DNA of 64,000 nt from Rhodococcus rhodochrous (GTDB taxonomy: Bacteria > Actinomycetota > Actinomycetes > Mycobacteriales > Mycobacteriaceae), in assembly GCF_900187265.1 (NCBI RefSeq), contig NZ_LT906450.1:1-64000 (forward strand). The letters run 5' to 3'. Of this stretch, positions 39,335 through 47,540 are shown piece by piece (position 1 is the stretch's first letter; the number at the start of each line of letters is the position of its first letter). Made by a program: the position numbers and the translations under genes. The notes beneath the pieces are model-generated. The model did no database searches. It saw only the letters and a list, made by a program, of their open reading frames with translations, and was not told where the DNA came from.

Positions 39335-40624
39335 ATGGGGCGTGCTCGGAAGTGGATGGCCGCGGCGGTGACCACGACGGTCCTCGCGGGTGGACTTCTC
39401 GGAACCGCGACGACAGCGGGAGCCGAGACGGACTTCTATCTCCCGCCGGATCCGCTGCCGACGAGTGCTCCCGGCGACGTCCTGCGCACGGCACCGTCCG
39501 ATCTGGCGTTGCGCGCACCCGTCGCCGACGGTGTCTTCCCCGGTCAGGGCACCAAACTGCTGTACCGCAGCAACGACGCCAAGGGTGCGCCCAACGCGGT
39601 GAGCGGCACCTACATCGAACCGTCGACGCCGTGGGACGGTCCCGGCGACCGGCCGCTCGTCGCACTGGCCATCGGCACCCACGGTCAGGGTGACCAGTGC
39701 GCGCCGTCCCGCAACCTCGGGGCGCTCGTGAACTACAACCCGCCCCTCGACTTCTTCACCGAGTACGAGGTGCTGTCGATCAACGCGCTACTGCTGCGCG
39801 GCATCGCCGTGGTCGTCACCGACTACGACGGTCTCGGTACGCCGGGGCACCACACCTACGTGAACCGCGCCGCCGAGGCCCACGCTGTCCTCGACTCGGT
39901 GCGTGCGGCGCTGAAGCTCGAGAACGCGTCGGTGACGGAGAACAGCCCGGTCGGCCTGTTCGGTTACTCGCAGGGCGGCGGCGCGTCGGGCGCTGCGGCC
40001 GAGCTCGCACCCGAGTACGCCCCCGAACTGAACCTCGTCGGCGCCTACGTGGGTGCTCCGCCCGCCGACCTGGTGGCCACGCTGAAGCAGATCGACGGCA
40101 CACTGCTCACCGGTGCCATCGGATACACGATCAACGGCCTGGCCGACGCCTACCCGGAGATCCGCGACGAGATCGACGCCGAGGTCAGCGATCACGGTCG
40201 CGAGATGCTCGCCGCGGTGGCGAACCAGTGCGTCCCGGAGACGATCGCGAACTTCGCGTTCCAGCGCACCGGCGACTACACCCGCACGGGTGAGCCCCTC
40301 GACGTCGTGCTCGAGCGCCTTCCCCAGGTCCAGAAGATCCTCGCGGAGCAGCGCATCGGCAACCGCACCCCGGCCGTGCCCGTCCTGCTCCAGCACGGCA
40401 CGCAGGACGACACCGTCCCTTACGGTCAGGGCCGTCAGCTGGCGCTGGACTGGTGCGACAAGGGCGCGACGGTGCAGTTCCTGCCCAACACGACCCCGCC
40501 GATCCTGCCCGGCTTCATCATCAACCATGCGGTGCCGATGATCGGCGGACTGCCCGAGTCCGTCTCGTACATCGAAGCGCGACTGCGCGGTGAGCCCGCA
40601 CCGTCGAACTGCGGAGCCTTCTGA
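39335..40624 (+). CDS. secreted lipase (secretory lipase family, alpha/beta hydrolase)
   Basis: A 429-residue exported esterase/lipase. The signal peptide is residues 1-30 (AAAVTTTVLAGGLLGTATTAGA, cleavage before ETDF). The nucleophile elbow is GYSQGGGAS, the acid is likely in HGTQDDTVPY and the His in FIINHAVP. The family (PF03583 type) includes the fungal LIP enzymes and many actinobacterial secreted lipases. Two Cys pairs in the secreted part may form disulfides. Confidence 0.9.
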   Translation: MGRARKWMAAAVTTTVLAGGLLGTATTAGAETDFYLPPDPLPTSAPGDVLRTAPSDLALRAPVADGVFPGQGTKLLYRSNDAKGAPNAVSGTYIEPSTPWDGPGDRPLVALAIGTHGQGDQCAPSRNLGALVNYNPPLDFFTEYEVLSINALLLRGIAVVVTDYDGLGTPGHHTYVNRAAEAHAVLDSVRAALKLENASVTENSPVGLFGYSQGGGASGAAAELAPEYAPELNLVGAYVGAPPADLVATLKQIDGTLLTGAIGYTINGLADAYPEIRDEIDAEVSDHGREMLAAVANQCVPETIANFAFQRTGDYTRTGEPLDVVLERLPQVQKILAEQRIGNRTPAVPVLLQHGTQDDTVPYGQGRQLALDWCDKGATVQFLPNTTPPILPGFIINHAVPMIGGLPESVSYIEARLRGEPAPSNCGAF

Positions 40625-40643
40625 CGCTCCGGCCGATCCACAA

Positions 40644-40686
40644 CGGAGCCGGCCCGCACTCCCTTTCGGGATGCGGGTCGGCTCCG
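40644..40686. terminator. bidirectional terminator between lipase and acyl-CoA dehydrogenase genes
   Basis: CGGAGCCGGCCCGCA (40644-40658) pairs with 40672-40686 with one G-T. It sits between the convergent stops; no strong U-tract. Confidence 0.6.
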
Positions 40687-40696
40687 TGTGCGGGGA

Positions 40697-42676
40697 CTAC
40701 ACCGAGTGTCGGGTGTCGATGATCCGGCGCGCGACGTTCGTCTCGGTCGACGGACCCGGTTCCCAGCGGGAGATCCACGGGCCGGTGCCCTCGCTCGGAT
40801 CGAGCACGCCGCGCTCGAGCCACTCGTATCTACCCTCGAGAACGCCGGCCGCGGTGCGACGGTCCTCGGCGTCGGTGTTCGTCCACAGGGCGTCGAACAA
40901 CTTCTCCACACGCAGCCGCGACTGCTTGCAGAAGGCGTCGGCCAGCTCGAAGGCCGCGTCGGCTCCCGGATGCCCGTCCACGCGTTGCCGTTCGGCGCGC
41001 ACGCACACGGCGGTCGCGGCGAACAGTTCGGCCCCGATGTCGACGATCCGGCCGAGGAAGTTCTCCCGCTTCTCGAGCGCGGCCTGCCAGCGGGCCATCC
41101 CGTAGAAGGTCGAGCGGGCGAGCTTGCGTGAACTGCGTTCGATGTACCTCAGATGAGGTGCCAGGGAACCGAATTCGTTGTATGTCCGCGGTAACTGTCC
41201 CTTACCGGCGACGAGCTTCGGGAGCCACCGGGCGTAGAACCCGCTCGCCCGTACCGCGGCCTGCGCCTTCTCCTTCCCCGTCGAATCGGGGTCGGCGAGT
41301 TCGCCGGCCGCGCGCAGGTGGGCGTCGACCGCCTCGCGGGCGACGAGCAGACGCATGATCTCGCTCGACCCTTCGAAGATCCGGTTGATCCGCAGGTCGC
41401 GGACGAGTTGCTCTGCGGGAACGGCCCGTTCACCGCGTGCCGCGAGGGACTCGGCGGTCTCGTAACCGCGTCCGCCGCGGATCTGCACGAGTTCGTCGGC
41501 GATGAGGCATCCCATCTCGCTCGCCCACAACTTCGCCAGCGCCGCCTCGATGCGGATGTCGTTGCGCTGCTCGTCGTTCATCTGCCCCGACAGTTCCACG
41601 ACGGACTCGAGTGCGTAGGTGGTCGCGGCGATGAACGAGATCTTCGCTGCGACGGCCTCGTGTTCACCGACCGGCCTGCCCCACTGCACCCGCTCCGACG
41701 ACCATTCGCGGGCGATCTTCAGCGCCCACTTGCCGGCGCCCGCGCACATCGCGGGGATGGCGAGGCGACCGGCGTTGAGCGTCGTCAACGCGATCTTCAG
41801 GCCGTCGCCCTCACGCCCGATGAGGTTCTCCTTCGGAACCCGCACCTTGTGCAGTCGGGTCACGCCGTTCTCGATACCGCGCAGGCCCATGAAGGAGTTG
41901 CGGCGTTCGACGGTGATGCCCGGCGAATCCGCTTCCACGACGAAGGCGGAGATCCCGCCGCGATGGCCCTCGCTCTTCGGTACACGGGCCATGACGACGA
42001 GCAGTTCGGCGACCACCCCGTTGGTCGTCCACAGCTTGACGCCCTCGAGTTCGTAGGCGCTGCCGTCCTCGACGGGAGTGGCGGTGGACGCGAGTCGGGC
42101 GGGATCGGACCCGACGTCGGGTTCGGTGAGCAGGAAGGCCGAGATGGCGCCACGCGCGCATCTCGGCAGGAAGCGCTGTTTCTGCTCGGGGGTGCCGGCG
42201 AGCTTCAGCGGTTCCGGCACGCCGATCGACTGATGGGCCGACAGCAGCGCGCCGATGCTGGGGTGCACGCAGGCGACGACCGTCAGGGCCCGGTTGTAGG
42301 CGACCTGCGACAGGCCGAGGCCGCCGTACTCCTGGGGGATCTTCATACCGAAGCAGCCGAGTTCGGCCAGTTCACGTACGTATTCATCGGGTATCCGCGC
42401 GTCGCGTTCGATGCGGCCGCCGTCCATCGAACTGCACGCCGCGCGCAGGCGTGCGAGGAACTCCTCGGTGCGGGAGTCCTCGTCGGGTGTCGGTCGTGGG
42501 AAGGGGTGGACGAGGTCGAGGGTGAGCCGTCCGAGGAACAGTTCCTTCGCGAAGGACGGCTTGTTCCACTCGGATTCGCGGGCCTGCTCTGCTACTTCGC
42601 GAGCCTGCCGCTCGGTTACTTCGCGAGCCTGCTGCTCGGTGACCTGTGGGGTTCGGACATCGGCGCTGTCTGCCAT
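40697..42676 (-). CDS. acyl-CoA dehydrogenase, long form
   Basis: A 659-residue FAD enzyme of fatty-acid beta-oxidation. The dehydrogenase core (about residues 60-470) shows AFLLTEPDVGSDPARL, LWTTNGVVAELLVVMAR, SFMGLRGIENG and the catalytic-Glu region RIFEGSSEIMRLLVAREA. An extra C-terminal domain (about 480-650) places it with VLCAD/ACAD9-like or FadE5-like long enzymes. The N-terminus holds a duplicated octapeptide (EVTERQAR / EVAEQARE region) encoded by a 24-base tandem repeat. It may provide or use substrates released by the neighbouring lipase, though that link is guesswork. Confidence 0.92.
   Translation of the reverse strand: MADSADVRTPQVTEQQAREVTERQAREVAEQARESEWNKPSFAKELFLGRLTLDLVHPFPRPTPDEDSRTEEFLARLRAACSSMDGGRIERDARIPDEYVRELAELGCFGMKIPQEYGGLGLSQVAYNRALTVVACVHPSIGALLSAHQSIGVPEPLKLAGTPEQKQRFLPRCARGAISAFLLTEPDVGSDPARLASTATPVEDGSAYELEGVKLWTTNGVVAELLVVMARVPKSEGHRGGISAFVVEADSPGITVERRNSFMGLRGIENGVTRLHKVRVPKENLIGREGDGLKIALTTLNAGRLAIPAMCAGAGKWALKIAREWSSERVQWGRPVGEHEAVAAKISFIAATTYALESVVELSGQMNDEQRNDIRIEAALAKLWASEMGCLIADELVQIRGGRGYETAESLAARGERAVPAEQLVRDLRINRIFEGSSEIMRLLVAREAVDAHLRAAGELADPDSTGKEKAQAAVRASGFYARWLPKLVAGKGQLPRTYNEFGSLAPHLRYIERSSRKLARSTFYGMARWQAALEKRENFLGRIVDIGAELFAATAVCVRAERQRVDGHPGADAAFELADAFCKQSRLRVEKLFDALWTNTDAEDRRTAAGVLEGRYEWLERGVLDPSEGTGPWISRWEPGPSTETNVARRIIDTRHSV
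42593..42640. repeat. 24-base tandem repeat in the 5' end of the acyl-CoA dehydrogenase gene
   Basis: Two in-frame 24-base units (42593-42616 and 42617-42640) differing at one base, giving an extra octapeptide in a charged, helical N-terminus. Confidence 0.85.
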
Positions 42677-42905
42677 GACTGCCTCCGGGTCGCGTGCCTA
42701 CTGGTGAGTATGCACCCGGATGTGTCGCTTATCACAGCTTCGGCCAAGTCGATCATGAAGCGACAGGGATGTGAACGAGATCACTGCCGGGGAGGTGGTC
42801 GGAGACGTGCCGGTACACCCGGACGCGCCTCCGCTCGAATCGTCACCGACGACGTGCCCCGCCCGTCACTCGCCGATCCCACCGCGGATCGGAACGGAGG
42901 TGGCC

Positions 42906-43151
42906 ATGGAATTCCTGGCCTTCGTCCCCGTCCTGCTCACCTTCCTCGGCGCGCTCTACTTCGCGGCGCGCCTCATCGTCGACCGCGAGATCCGATCCGC
43001 GGAACGAGAATTCGGTACCGCGGACAGCGGTCAGGCCTCCGAGGTGTCGGTGGATTCGGGGGAGACCGGGGTCGACGCGGCCTCGCCGGTCGTCGTCGCG
43101 GCGGACTCTGCGGGCCGCACGCGCGGCGGTTCCGGAGCGATCGGAGGGTGA
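42906..43151 (+). CDS. small single-span membrane protein, hypothetical
   Basis: An 81-residue product starting EFLAFVPVLLTFLGALYFAARL, one membrane helix, then an acidic Ser/Ala-rich tail. CGGAGG six bases before the ATG is a strong ribosome site; an upstream GTG at 42771 is in frame but its segment lacks features. The last 121 bases overlap the end of the convergent gene, where both tails are low-complexity. No family recognised. Confidence 0.5.
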   Translation: MEFLAFVPVLLTFLGALYFAARLIVDREIRSAEREFGTADSGQASEVSVDSGETGVDAASPVVVAADSAGRTRGGSGAIGG

Positions 43152-43495
43152 GCCGGACGGCGTCGCCGGTAGAGCACGACCCCGCCTGCGGCTGCGACGG
43201 CAACCGCGCCCGCGACGACGAGACCGACCCGCCTGCCCGTGCGCTCCGGTTGTGAGGAGGACTTCGCGGCACACCGCTCGGCCGCGGCACGCCGGGCCGC
43301 CGTGAGCAGTCCGCCCGCGACGTCCAGGCCCTTGCGGGCTGCGAACAGTCCGGCCGCACTCGAGCCCTGCGCGAGCGCTACCGCACCCTCGCCGGCCACG
43401 CGGAGAGCACCCGCGAGATTGCCGGATTCGTCGTGGCGTCGCACGAATGCCGGAAGCCACACGTCGTCGGTCTCGGCATGGATCAGCTTGCTCAT
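43031..43495 (-). CDS. CwsA-like cell wall protein
   Basis: A 154-residue protein in the slot of mycobacterial cwsA (Rv0008c), between the gyrA block and ppiA. It has a soluble N-terminal part, a membrane helix ([20 protein letters not shown]), a basic stop (RRRRP) and a Pro-rich tail, the same architecture as CwsA, which works with Wag31 and CrgA at poles and septa. Direct similarity is weak, so the call rests on position and layout. The ATG before [12 protein letters not shown] follows GGAAGAG. Confidence 0.6.
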   Translation of the reverse strand: MSKLIHAETDDVWLPAFVRRHDESGNLAGALRVAGEGAVALAQGSSAAGLFAARKGLDVAGGLLTAARRAAAERCAAKSSSQPERTGRRVGLVVAGAVAVAAAGGVVLYRRRRPAHPPIAPEPPRVRPAESAATTTGEAASTPVSPESTDTSEA

Positions 43496-43597
43496 GCGTC
43501 CACTCTTCCACACCACCCGGGACCTGAGGTCGTGACCGGAGGAGCGTGTCCCGCGCCGCCTGCCCTGCCCGGAAGCGGGCAATGGCACCATGGTGGG

Positions 43598-44125
43598 GTG
43601 ACTTCACCGCATCAGACAGCAACGGCCACGCTCCATACGAACCGCGGCGACATCGTGATTGCTCTCTTCGGCAACCACGCGCCGAAGACGGTCGAGAACT
43701 TCGTCGGCCTCGCTCAGGGCACCAAGGAGTACAAGACCCAGAACGCCAAGGGCGAGACCAGCGGTCCGTTCTACGACGGCGCGGTCTTCCACCGCGTCAT
43801 CGACGGCTTCATGATCCAGGGTGGCGACCCCACCGGCACCGGCCGCGGCGGCCCGGGCTACCAGTTCGCCGACGAGTTCCACCCCGAGCTGCAGTTCGAC
43901 CGCGGCTACCTGCTCGCGATGGCGAACGCCGGCCCGGGCACCAACGGCTCGCAGTTCTTCATCACCGTCGGCCCGACCCCACACCTCAACCGTCGCCACA
44001 CCATCTTCGGTGAGGTCGTCGACGCCGAGTCGAAGAAGGTCGTCGACGCGATCGCGACCACCGCCACCGACCGCGGCGATCGCCCGGTCGACGACGTCGT
44101 GATCAACAGCATCACCATCTCCTGA
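43598..44125 (+). CDS. ppiA: peptidyl-prolyl cis-trans isomerase (cyclophilin)
   Basis: A 175-residue cyclophilin that speeds proline isomerization. It shows [36 protein letters not shown] and [17 protein letters not shown], all active-site segments, and HTIFGEVVD. The GTG start gives [17 protein letters not shown], as in mycobacterial PpiA. No signal peptide is present, so it is cytosolic. Confidence 0.95.
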   Translation: MTSPHQTATATLHTNRGDIVIALFGNHAPKTVENFVGLAQGTKEYKTQNAKGETSGPFYDGAVFHRVIDGFMIQGGDPTGTGRGGPGYQFADEFHPELQFDRGYLLAMANAGPGTNGSQFFITVGPTPHLNRRHTIFGEVVDAESKKVVDAIATTATDRGDRPVDDVVINSITIS

Positions 44126-44135
44126 GAGAGTTCCC

Positions 44136-45062
44136 ATGACGAACCCCGGCTGGGGCTCCGCGGCCGAGGGTGGTGGCCCGCAGCCCCAGCCGCGGTGCGT
44201 TCGCCATCCCGACCGCCCGACCCTTCTCGCCTGCTCCCGCTGCGGCCGGCCCGCGTGCCCCGAGTGCCTGCGTCCCGCCTCGGTCGGTCAGCACTGCGTC
44301 GACTGCGTCGCCGCGGCCGAACGGTCGACACCGCAGGCCCGCACCATCGCCGGCGCACCCGTCCGCTCCGATCGGCCCTCGCCGATCGTGACGTACGTGC
44401 TCATCGCGCTGAACGTGCTCGTCTTCGGCATCACCGCCGCGCAGTCGGGCAGCGTGATGACCAACGAGCAGGGCTCGGCGCTGTTCCTCGACTGGGCGCT
44501 GTGGCCGCCCATCATCGCCGCGCACGGCGAGTACATCCGGATCCTCGGCAGCGGCTTCCTGCACTTCGGCCTGCTCCACCTGGCCGTCAACATGTTCGCG
44601 CTGTGGGTGATCGGCCGCGACACCGAACTCGTGCTCGGACGCGCCCGGTACCTCTCGGTCTACCTCGTGTCGATCCTCGGTGGGTCCGCCGCGGTGATGT
44701 TCATGGAGACCGGTGCGGTCACCGCCGGAGCGTCGGGAGCGGTCTTCGGTCTGCTCGGCGCGCAGGCCGTCATCCTGCTGCGCCTGCGTCGCAGCCCGGC
44801 ACCCGTGCTGACCATCGTCGGCCTCAACGTGATCATCAGCATCACCATCCCTGGCATCTCCCTGTGGGGTCACCTGGGCGGTCTCGTCGCCGGTGCCGCC
44901 GCGACCGCGGCCCTGCTCTACGCCCCGCAGTATCTCGGTGCCGGCACCGACCGGGACCGCATCGTGCGCACCGGGTGGATCGCGCTGGTCGCGGTCGTCG
45001 TGGTGACGCTGGTCGCGATCGTGCTCGCCGTCGTGCGGCTACGCGATCAACTGGGCGTCTGA
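44136..45062 (+). CDS. rhomboid-family intramembrane serine protease with N-terminal zinc finger
   Basis: A 308-residue membrane protease. Residues about 20-57 form a B-box-like Cys/His finger (CVRHPDRPTLLACSRCGRPA, then CPECLRPASVGQHCVDC). The rhomboid core has the HLAVNMFALWVIG loop, the catalytic GASGAVFGLLG Ser and the late His in WGHLGGLVAG. It starts 10 bases after ppiA and overlaps the convergent PH gene by 16 bases. Confidence 0.92.
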   Translation: MTNPGWGSAAEGGGPQPQPRCVRHPDRPTLLACSRCGRPACPECLRPASVGQHCVDCVAAAERSTPQARTIAGAPVRSDRPSPIVTYVLIALNVLVFGITAAQSGSVMTNEQGSALFLDWALWPPIIAAHGEYIRILGSGFLHFGLLHLAVNMFALWVIGRDTELVLGRARYLSVYLVSILGGSAAVMFMETGAVTAGASGAVFGLLGAQAVILLRLRRSPAPVLTIVGLNVIISITIPGISLWGHLGGLVAGAAATAALLYAPQYLGAGTDRDRIVRTGWIALVAVVVVTLVAIVLAVVRLRDQLGV

Positions 45063-45505
45063 TCGGGCGCGAGATCGCGCACCGCCAACGCGGCGTGCAC
45101 GTTCCGCGGGTCGGTGCCCAGATCCCACCGGCCGAAGATCATCAGGTTCTCCGTGCCGGTCGCGGAGTCGATCGTGTCGATCTCGAGCATCGGCACGCGC
45201 CGCCCGAAGCGCGGGTACTCGACGATCCGCACGCGGTGCAGGGCCGCGCGCGGGAACTCGCGACGACCCGTCAACCGCATCGTCGCGATCCCCGTTCCTC
45301 CGGGGAGCACTTCGAGACGCGGACGCTGCCGCAGTGCGAGCGCGACCATCACGAGGACGAGCACCGCCGCGAACCCCACCAGCACGCGACCGGCCGCGTC
45401 GGGAACCGCAACCGCGGCCGTCACGGCCAAGGCGATCCCGGCAGCCGACAACGCCGCTATCGCGGCGGGTGGCGTCGCCCACCGCAGCGGTGTCTCGTCG
45501 GGCAT
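45047..45505 (-). CDS. PH-domain membrane protein
   Basis: A 152-residue protein equivalent by position to Rv0010c. Two N-terminal membrane segments (AIAALSAAGIALAVTAAVAV and VLVGFAAVLVLVMVALAL) precede a bacterial PH-like domain (LEVLPGGTGIATMRLTGRREFP and following). Its function is unknown; linkage to crgA suggests an envelope role. The ATG before PDETPLRW follows AGAGGA. Confidence 0.8.
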   Translation of the reverse strand: MPDETPLRWATPPAAIAALSAAGIALAVTAAVAVPDAAGRVLVGFAAVLVLVMVALALRQRPRLEVLPGGTGIATMRLTGRREFPRAALHRVRIVEYPRFGRRVPMLEIDTIDSATGTENLMIFGRWDLGTDPRNVHAALAVRDLAPDQTPS

Positions 45506-45561
45506 CTGCGTCCTCTTCCGATCCGTTCTCCGGGGACCCGTCACCGGGTTGTGCACAGTGT

Positions 45562-45587
45562 TATCCCCAGGTGGGGATGAATAACAT
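45562..45587 (-). terminator. hairpin after crgA
   Basis: ATCCCC-AGGT-GGGGAT with outer partial pairing TTAT/ATAA, in the gap between crgA and the PH gene. It could terminate crgA; no clear U-run. Confidence 0.35.
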
Positions 45588-45613
45588 CGATGTAACCCGA
45601 GCGGGCGCGGAGG

Positions 45614-45877
45614 TCAGCGCCAGTTCATCGTCATGATCAGACCGACCACCATGAACCCGAAACCGATCAGGAAGTTCCAGGCACCGAGATCGTTCATCCA
45701 CGTGATCTGCTCGGCCGCGAGGTAGTAGACGATCAGCCACAGCAGCCCGATGACCATCAGGGCGAGCATCACCGTCACGTACAACGTGCTCGACGGCGTG
45801 CCCTTGACCTTCACCGGGGTGCGGCTCACCGTCCGGGTCGCGGAGACGTCCTTCTTGCGAACCTTCGACTTGGGCAT
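45614..45877 (-). CDS. crgA: cell division protein CrgA
   Basis: An 87-residue protein with a basic N-terminus (MPKSKVRKKDV) and two membrane helices, LYVTVMLALMVIGLLWLIVYYLA and FLIGFGFMVVGLIMTM. In actinobacteria CrgA bridges FtsZ, FtsI and FtsQ and recruits CwsA. It sits, as expected, between the PH gene and the divergent DUF881 gene. Confidence 0.95.
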   Translation of the reverse strand: MPKSKVRKKDVSATRTVSRTPVKVKGTPSSTLYVTVMLALMVIGLLWLIVYYLAAEQITWMNDLGAWNFLIGFGFMVVGLIMTMNWR

Positions 45878-45928
45878 GGTGTCCTCGTTCTCAGGACTCC
45901 ACCCGTCGTGCGCGGATGGAGTGGTCGG

Positions 45929-45957
45929 TCAACTACCTGTTGAGATCACGCTAACGT
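45929..45957 (+). promoter_or_regulatory. candidate promoter of the DUF881 gene
   Basis: TCAACT (45929-45934), 17 bases, TAACGT (45952-45957). A TCAAC-TACCT-GTTGA inverted repeat overlaps the -35. Confidence 0.35.
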
Positions 45958-45980
45958 AAGCCCAGGATCGGAGGTACGAC

Positions 45981-46706
45981 GTGTCGGAACGACGACTGCG
46001 CGCGCCCGTGTGGGGTGTCGCGACCCTCGTCGTCTGCCTCGTGGCCGGTCTGCTCGTGGGCACCACCCGCGGAGTGTCCGAGGGCGACGAACTGCGCGCC
46101 GGCGACTCCCCGCGACTGTCCGATCTGGTCCGGGCCGCCCAGGAGAAGGCCGACGAACTGGCCGCCACCCGCGACGATCTCACTGCCCGCATCGACGAAC
46201 TCCAGGACCGTGCCGCGGTGAACGACGAGGACGTCGCCGCAGTGCTCGACGACCTGTCCGCGATCGGGGACCCGGCCGGACTCGTGGCCCGGAGCGGTCC
46301 GGGCGTGACCGTCACCCTCACCGACGCGCCCCGTGATGACAACGGGCGCTATCCGTCCGGTGCCTCACCCGACGATCTCGTCGTGCACCAGCAGGACGTG
46401 CAGAGCGTGCTCAATGCGATGTGGGCCGGCGGTGCCGAGGCCGTGGCCATGCAGGACCAGCGGATCGTCGCGACGTCGGCACCGCGTTGCATCGGCAACA
46501 CGCTGCTGCTGCACGGACGCACCTACTCACCGCCCTACGTCGTCACCGCGCTCGGCGACCCGGCACGGTTGCAGGCCGCGCTCGACGCCGAACCCGGGAT
46601 CCGCATCTACAAGCAGTACGCGGCCCGCTATCAACTCGGGTACACGCAGCAGGCGTCGGAGGATCTGTCGGTCCCGGCCTACACCGGTAGTTCGTCCGCG
46701 CGCTGA
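45981..46706 (+). CDS. DUF881 membrane-anchored protein
   Basis: A 241-residue protein equivalent to Rv0012. An N-terminal anchor (VWGVATLVVCLVAGLLVGTT) is followed by a coiled-coil stretch (about residues 45-85) and the DUF881 domain with GPGVTVTLTDAPRDD, LVVHQQDVQSVLNAMWAGGAEAVAMQDQRI (over residues 133-162) and APRCIGNTLLLHG. Members are linked to division and envelope genes across Gram-positives; exact role unknown. Confidence 0.9.
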   Translation: MSERRLRAPVWGVATLVVCLVAGLLVGTTRGVSEGDELRAGDSPRLSDLVRAAQEKADELAATRDDLTARIDELQDRAAVNDEDVAAVLDDLSAIGDPAGLVARSGPGVTVTLTDAPRDDNGRYPSGASPDDLVVHQQDVQSVLNAMWAGGAEAVAMQDQRIVATSAPRCIGNTLLLHGRTYSPPYVVTALGDPARLQAALDAEPGIRIYKQYAARYQLGYTQQASEDLSVPAYTGSSSAR

Positions 46707-46714
46707 GACATGCC

Positions 46715-46792
46715 CGGGCGGGTCGCCCTCTACCGAGCACCGGGCGGGTCGCCCTCTACCGAGCACCGGGCGGGTCGCCCTCTACCGAGCAC
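46715..46792. repeat. three perfect 26-base tandem repeats
   Basis: Units 46715-46740, 46741-46766 and 46767-46792 are identical. Each contains GGGCG-GGT-CGCCC, able to form a small hairpin. They fill the gap between the DUF881 gene and trpG. Confidence 0.97.
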
Positions 46793-46796
46793 TGAG

Positions 46797-46802
46797 TACC
46801 CT
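46797..46802 (+). promoter_or_regulatory. -10-like hexamer for leaderless trpG
   Basis: TACCCT ends six bases before the trpG ATG, and there is no ribosome site, the pattern of actinobacterial leaderless mRNAs. Confidence 0.45.
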
Positions 46803-46808
46803 CGTCTC

Positions 46809-47471
46809 ATGCGCATTCTCGTCGTCGACAACTACGACAGCTTCGTCTTCAACCTGGTCCAGTATCTGGGGCAGCTCGGAACGACGGCCGACGTGTGGCG
46901 CAACGACGACGAGCGGCTCACCGCACCGGGTGCTCTCGCGCGGGTCGCGAAGGAGTACGACGGCATCCTCCTCAGCCCCGGTCCGGGCACACCCGAACGC
47001 GCCGGAGCGAGCATCGACCTGGTCAAGGCATGTGCCGACAGCAGCACGCCGCTGCTCGGTGTGTGCCTCGGCCACCAGTCCATCGGTGTCGCGTTCGGCG
47101 CGACCGTCGACCGCGCCCCCGAGTTGCTGCACGGCAAGACCAGCCTGGTCCGCCACAACGGTGCCGGAGTTCTTGCGGGTCTGCCCAACCCGTTCACGGC
47201 GACCCGCTACCACTCGCTGACCGTGCTGCCCGAGACCATGCCCGCCGAACTCGAGCCCACCGGCCACACGGAGACCGGCATCGTCATGGCCTTGCGTCAC
47301 GCCGAGCTGCCGATCCACGGTGTGCAGTTCCACCCCGAGTCGGTGCTCACCCAGGGCGGTCACCGGATGCTCGCGAACTGGCTCGCGGCCTGCGGCGAGG
47401 CGCCGGACGAGACGCTCGTCGCGCGCCTCGAGGCGCAGATGGCACGCGCGCTCGACGGCGGAGCCGCCTGA
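46809..47471 (+). CDS. trpG: glutamine amidotransferase, anthranilate/aminodeoxychorismate synthase component II
   Basis: A 220-residue class I glutamine amidotransferase that supplies ammonia to anthranilate synthase (tryptophan) or aminodeoxychorismate synthase (folate). It shows VVDNYDSFVFNLVQYL, the oxyanion segment LLSPGPGTPERAG, the catalytic Cys in GVCLGHQSIG and the His-Glu pair in VQFHPESVL. The location between the DUF881 gene and pknB matches mycobacterial trpG/pabA (Rv0013). In-frame translation upstream would run through the tandem repeats and is not used. Confidence 0.94.
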   Translation: MRILVVDNYDSFVFNLVQYLGQLGTTADVWRNDDERLTAPGALARVAKEYDGILLSPGPGTPERAGASIDLVKACADSSTPLLGVCLGHQSIGVAFGATVDRAPELLHGKTSLVRHNGAGVLAGLPNPFTATRYHSLTVLPETMPAELEPTGHTETGIVMALRHAELPIHGVQFHPESVLTQGGHRMLANWLAACGEAPDETLVARLEAQMARALDGGAA

Positions 47472-47484
47472 CCCACTCCGTATC

Positions 47485-47531
47485 CGACGAGAAAGGCGCC
47501 GGTCCTTCGAGGACCGGCGCCTTTCTCGTCG
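47485..47531. terminator. bidirectional terminator between trpG and pknB
   Basis: A perfect 21-bp stem around TTCGA, core GGCGCCGGTCC, flanked by GAAA and TTTC on the arms. It serves two convergent genes. Confidence 0.9.
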
Positions 47532-47540
47532 TCAGCTCGC

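Noticed and set aside
40697-42676. Plus-strand frame 41318-43255 (645 codons) across the acyl-CoA dehydrogenase
   Set aside because: Antisense shadow of a clear enzyme gene, with no motifs.
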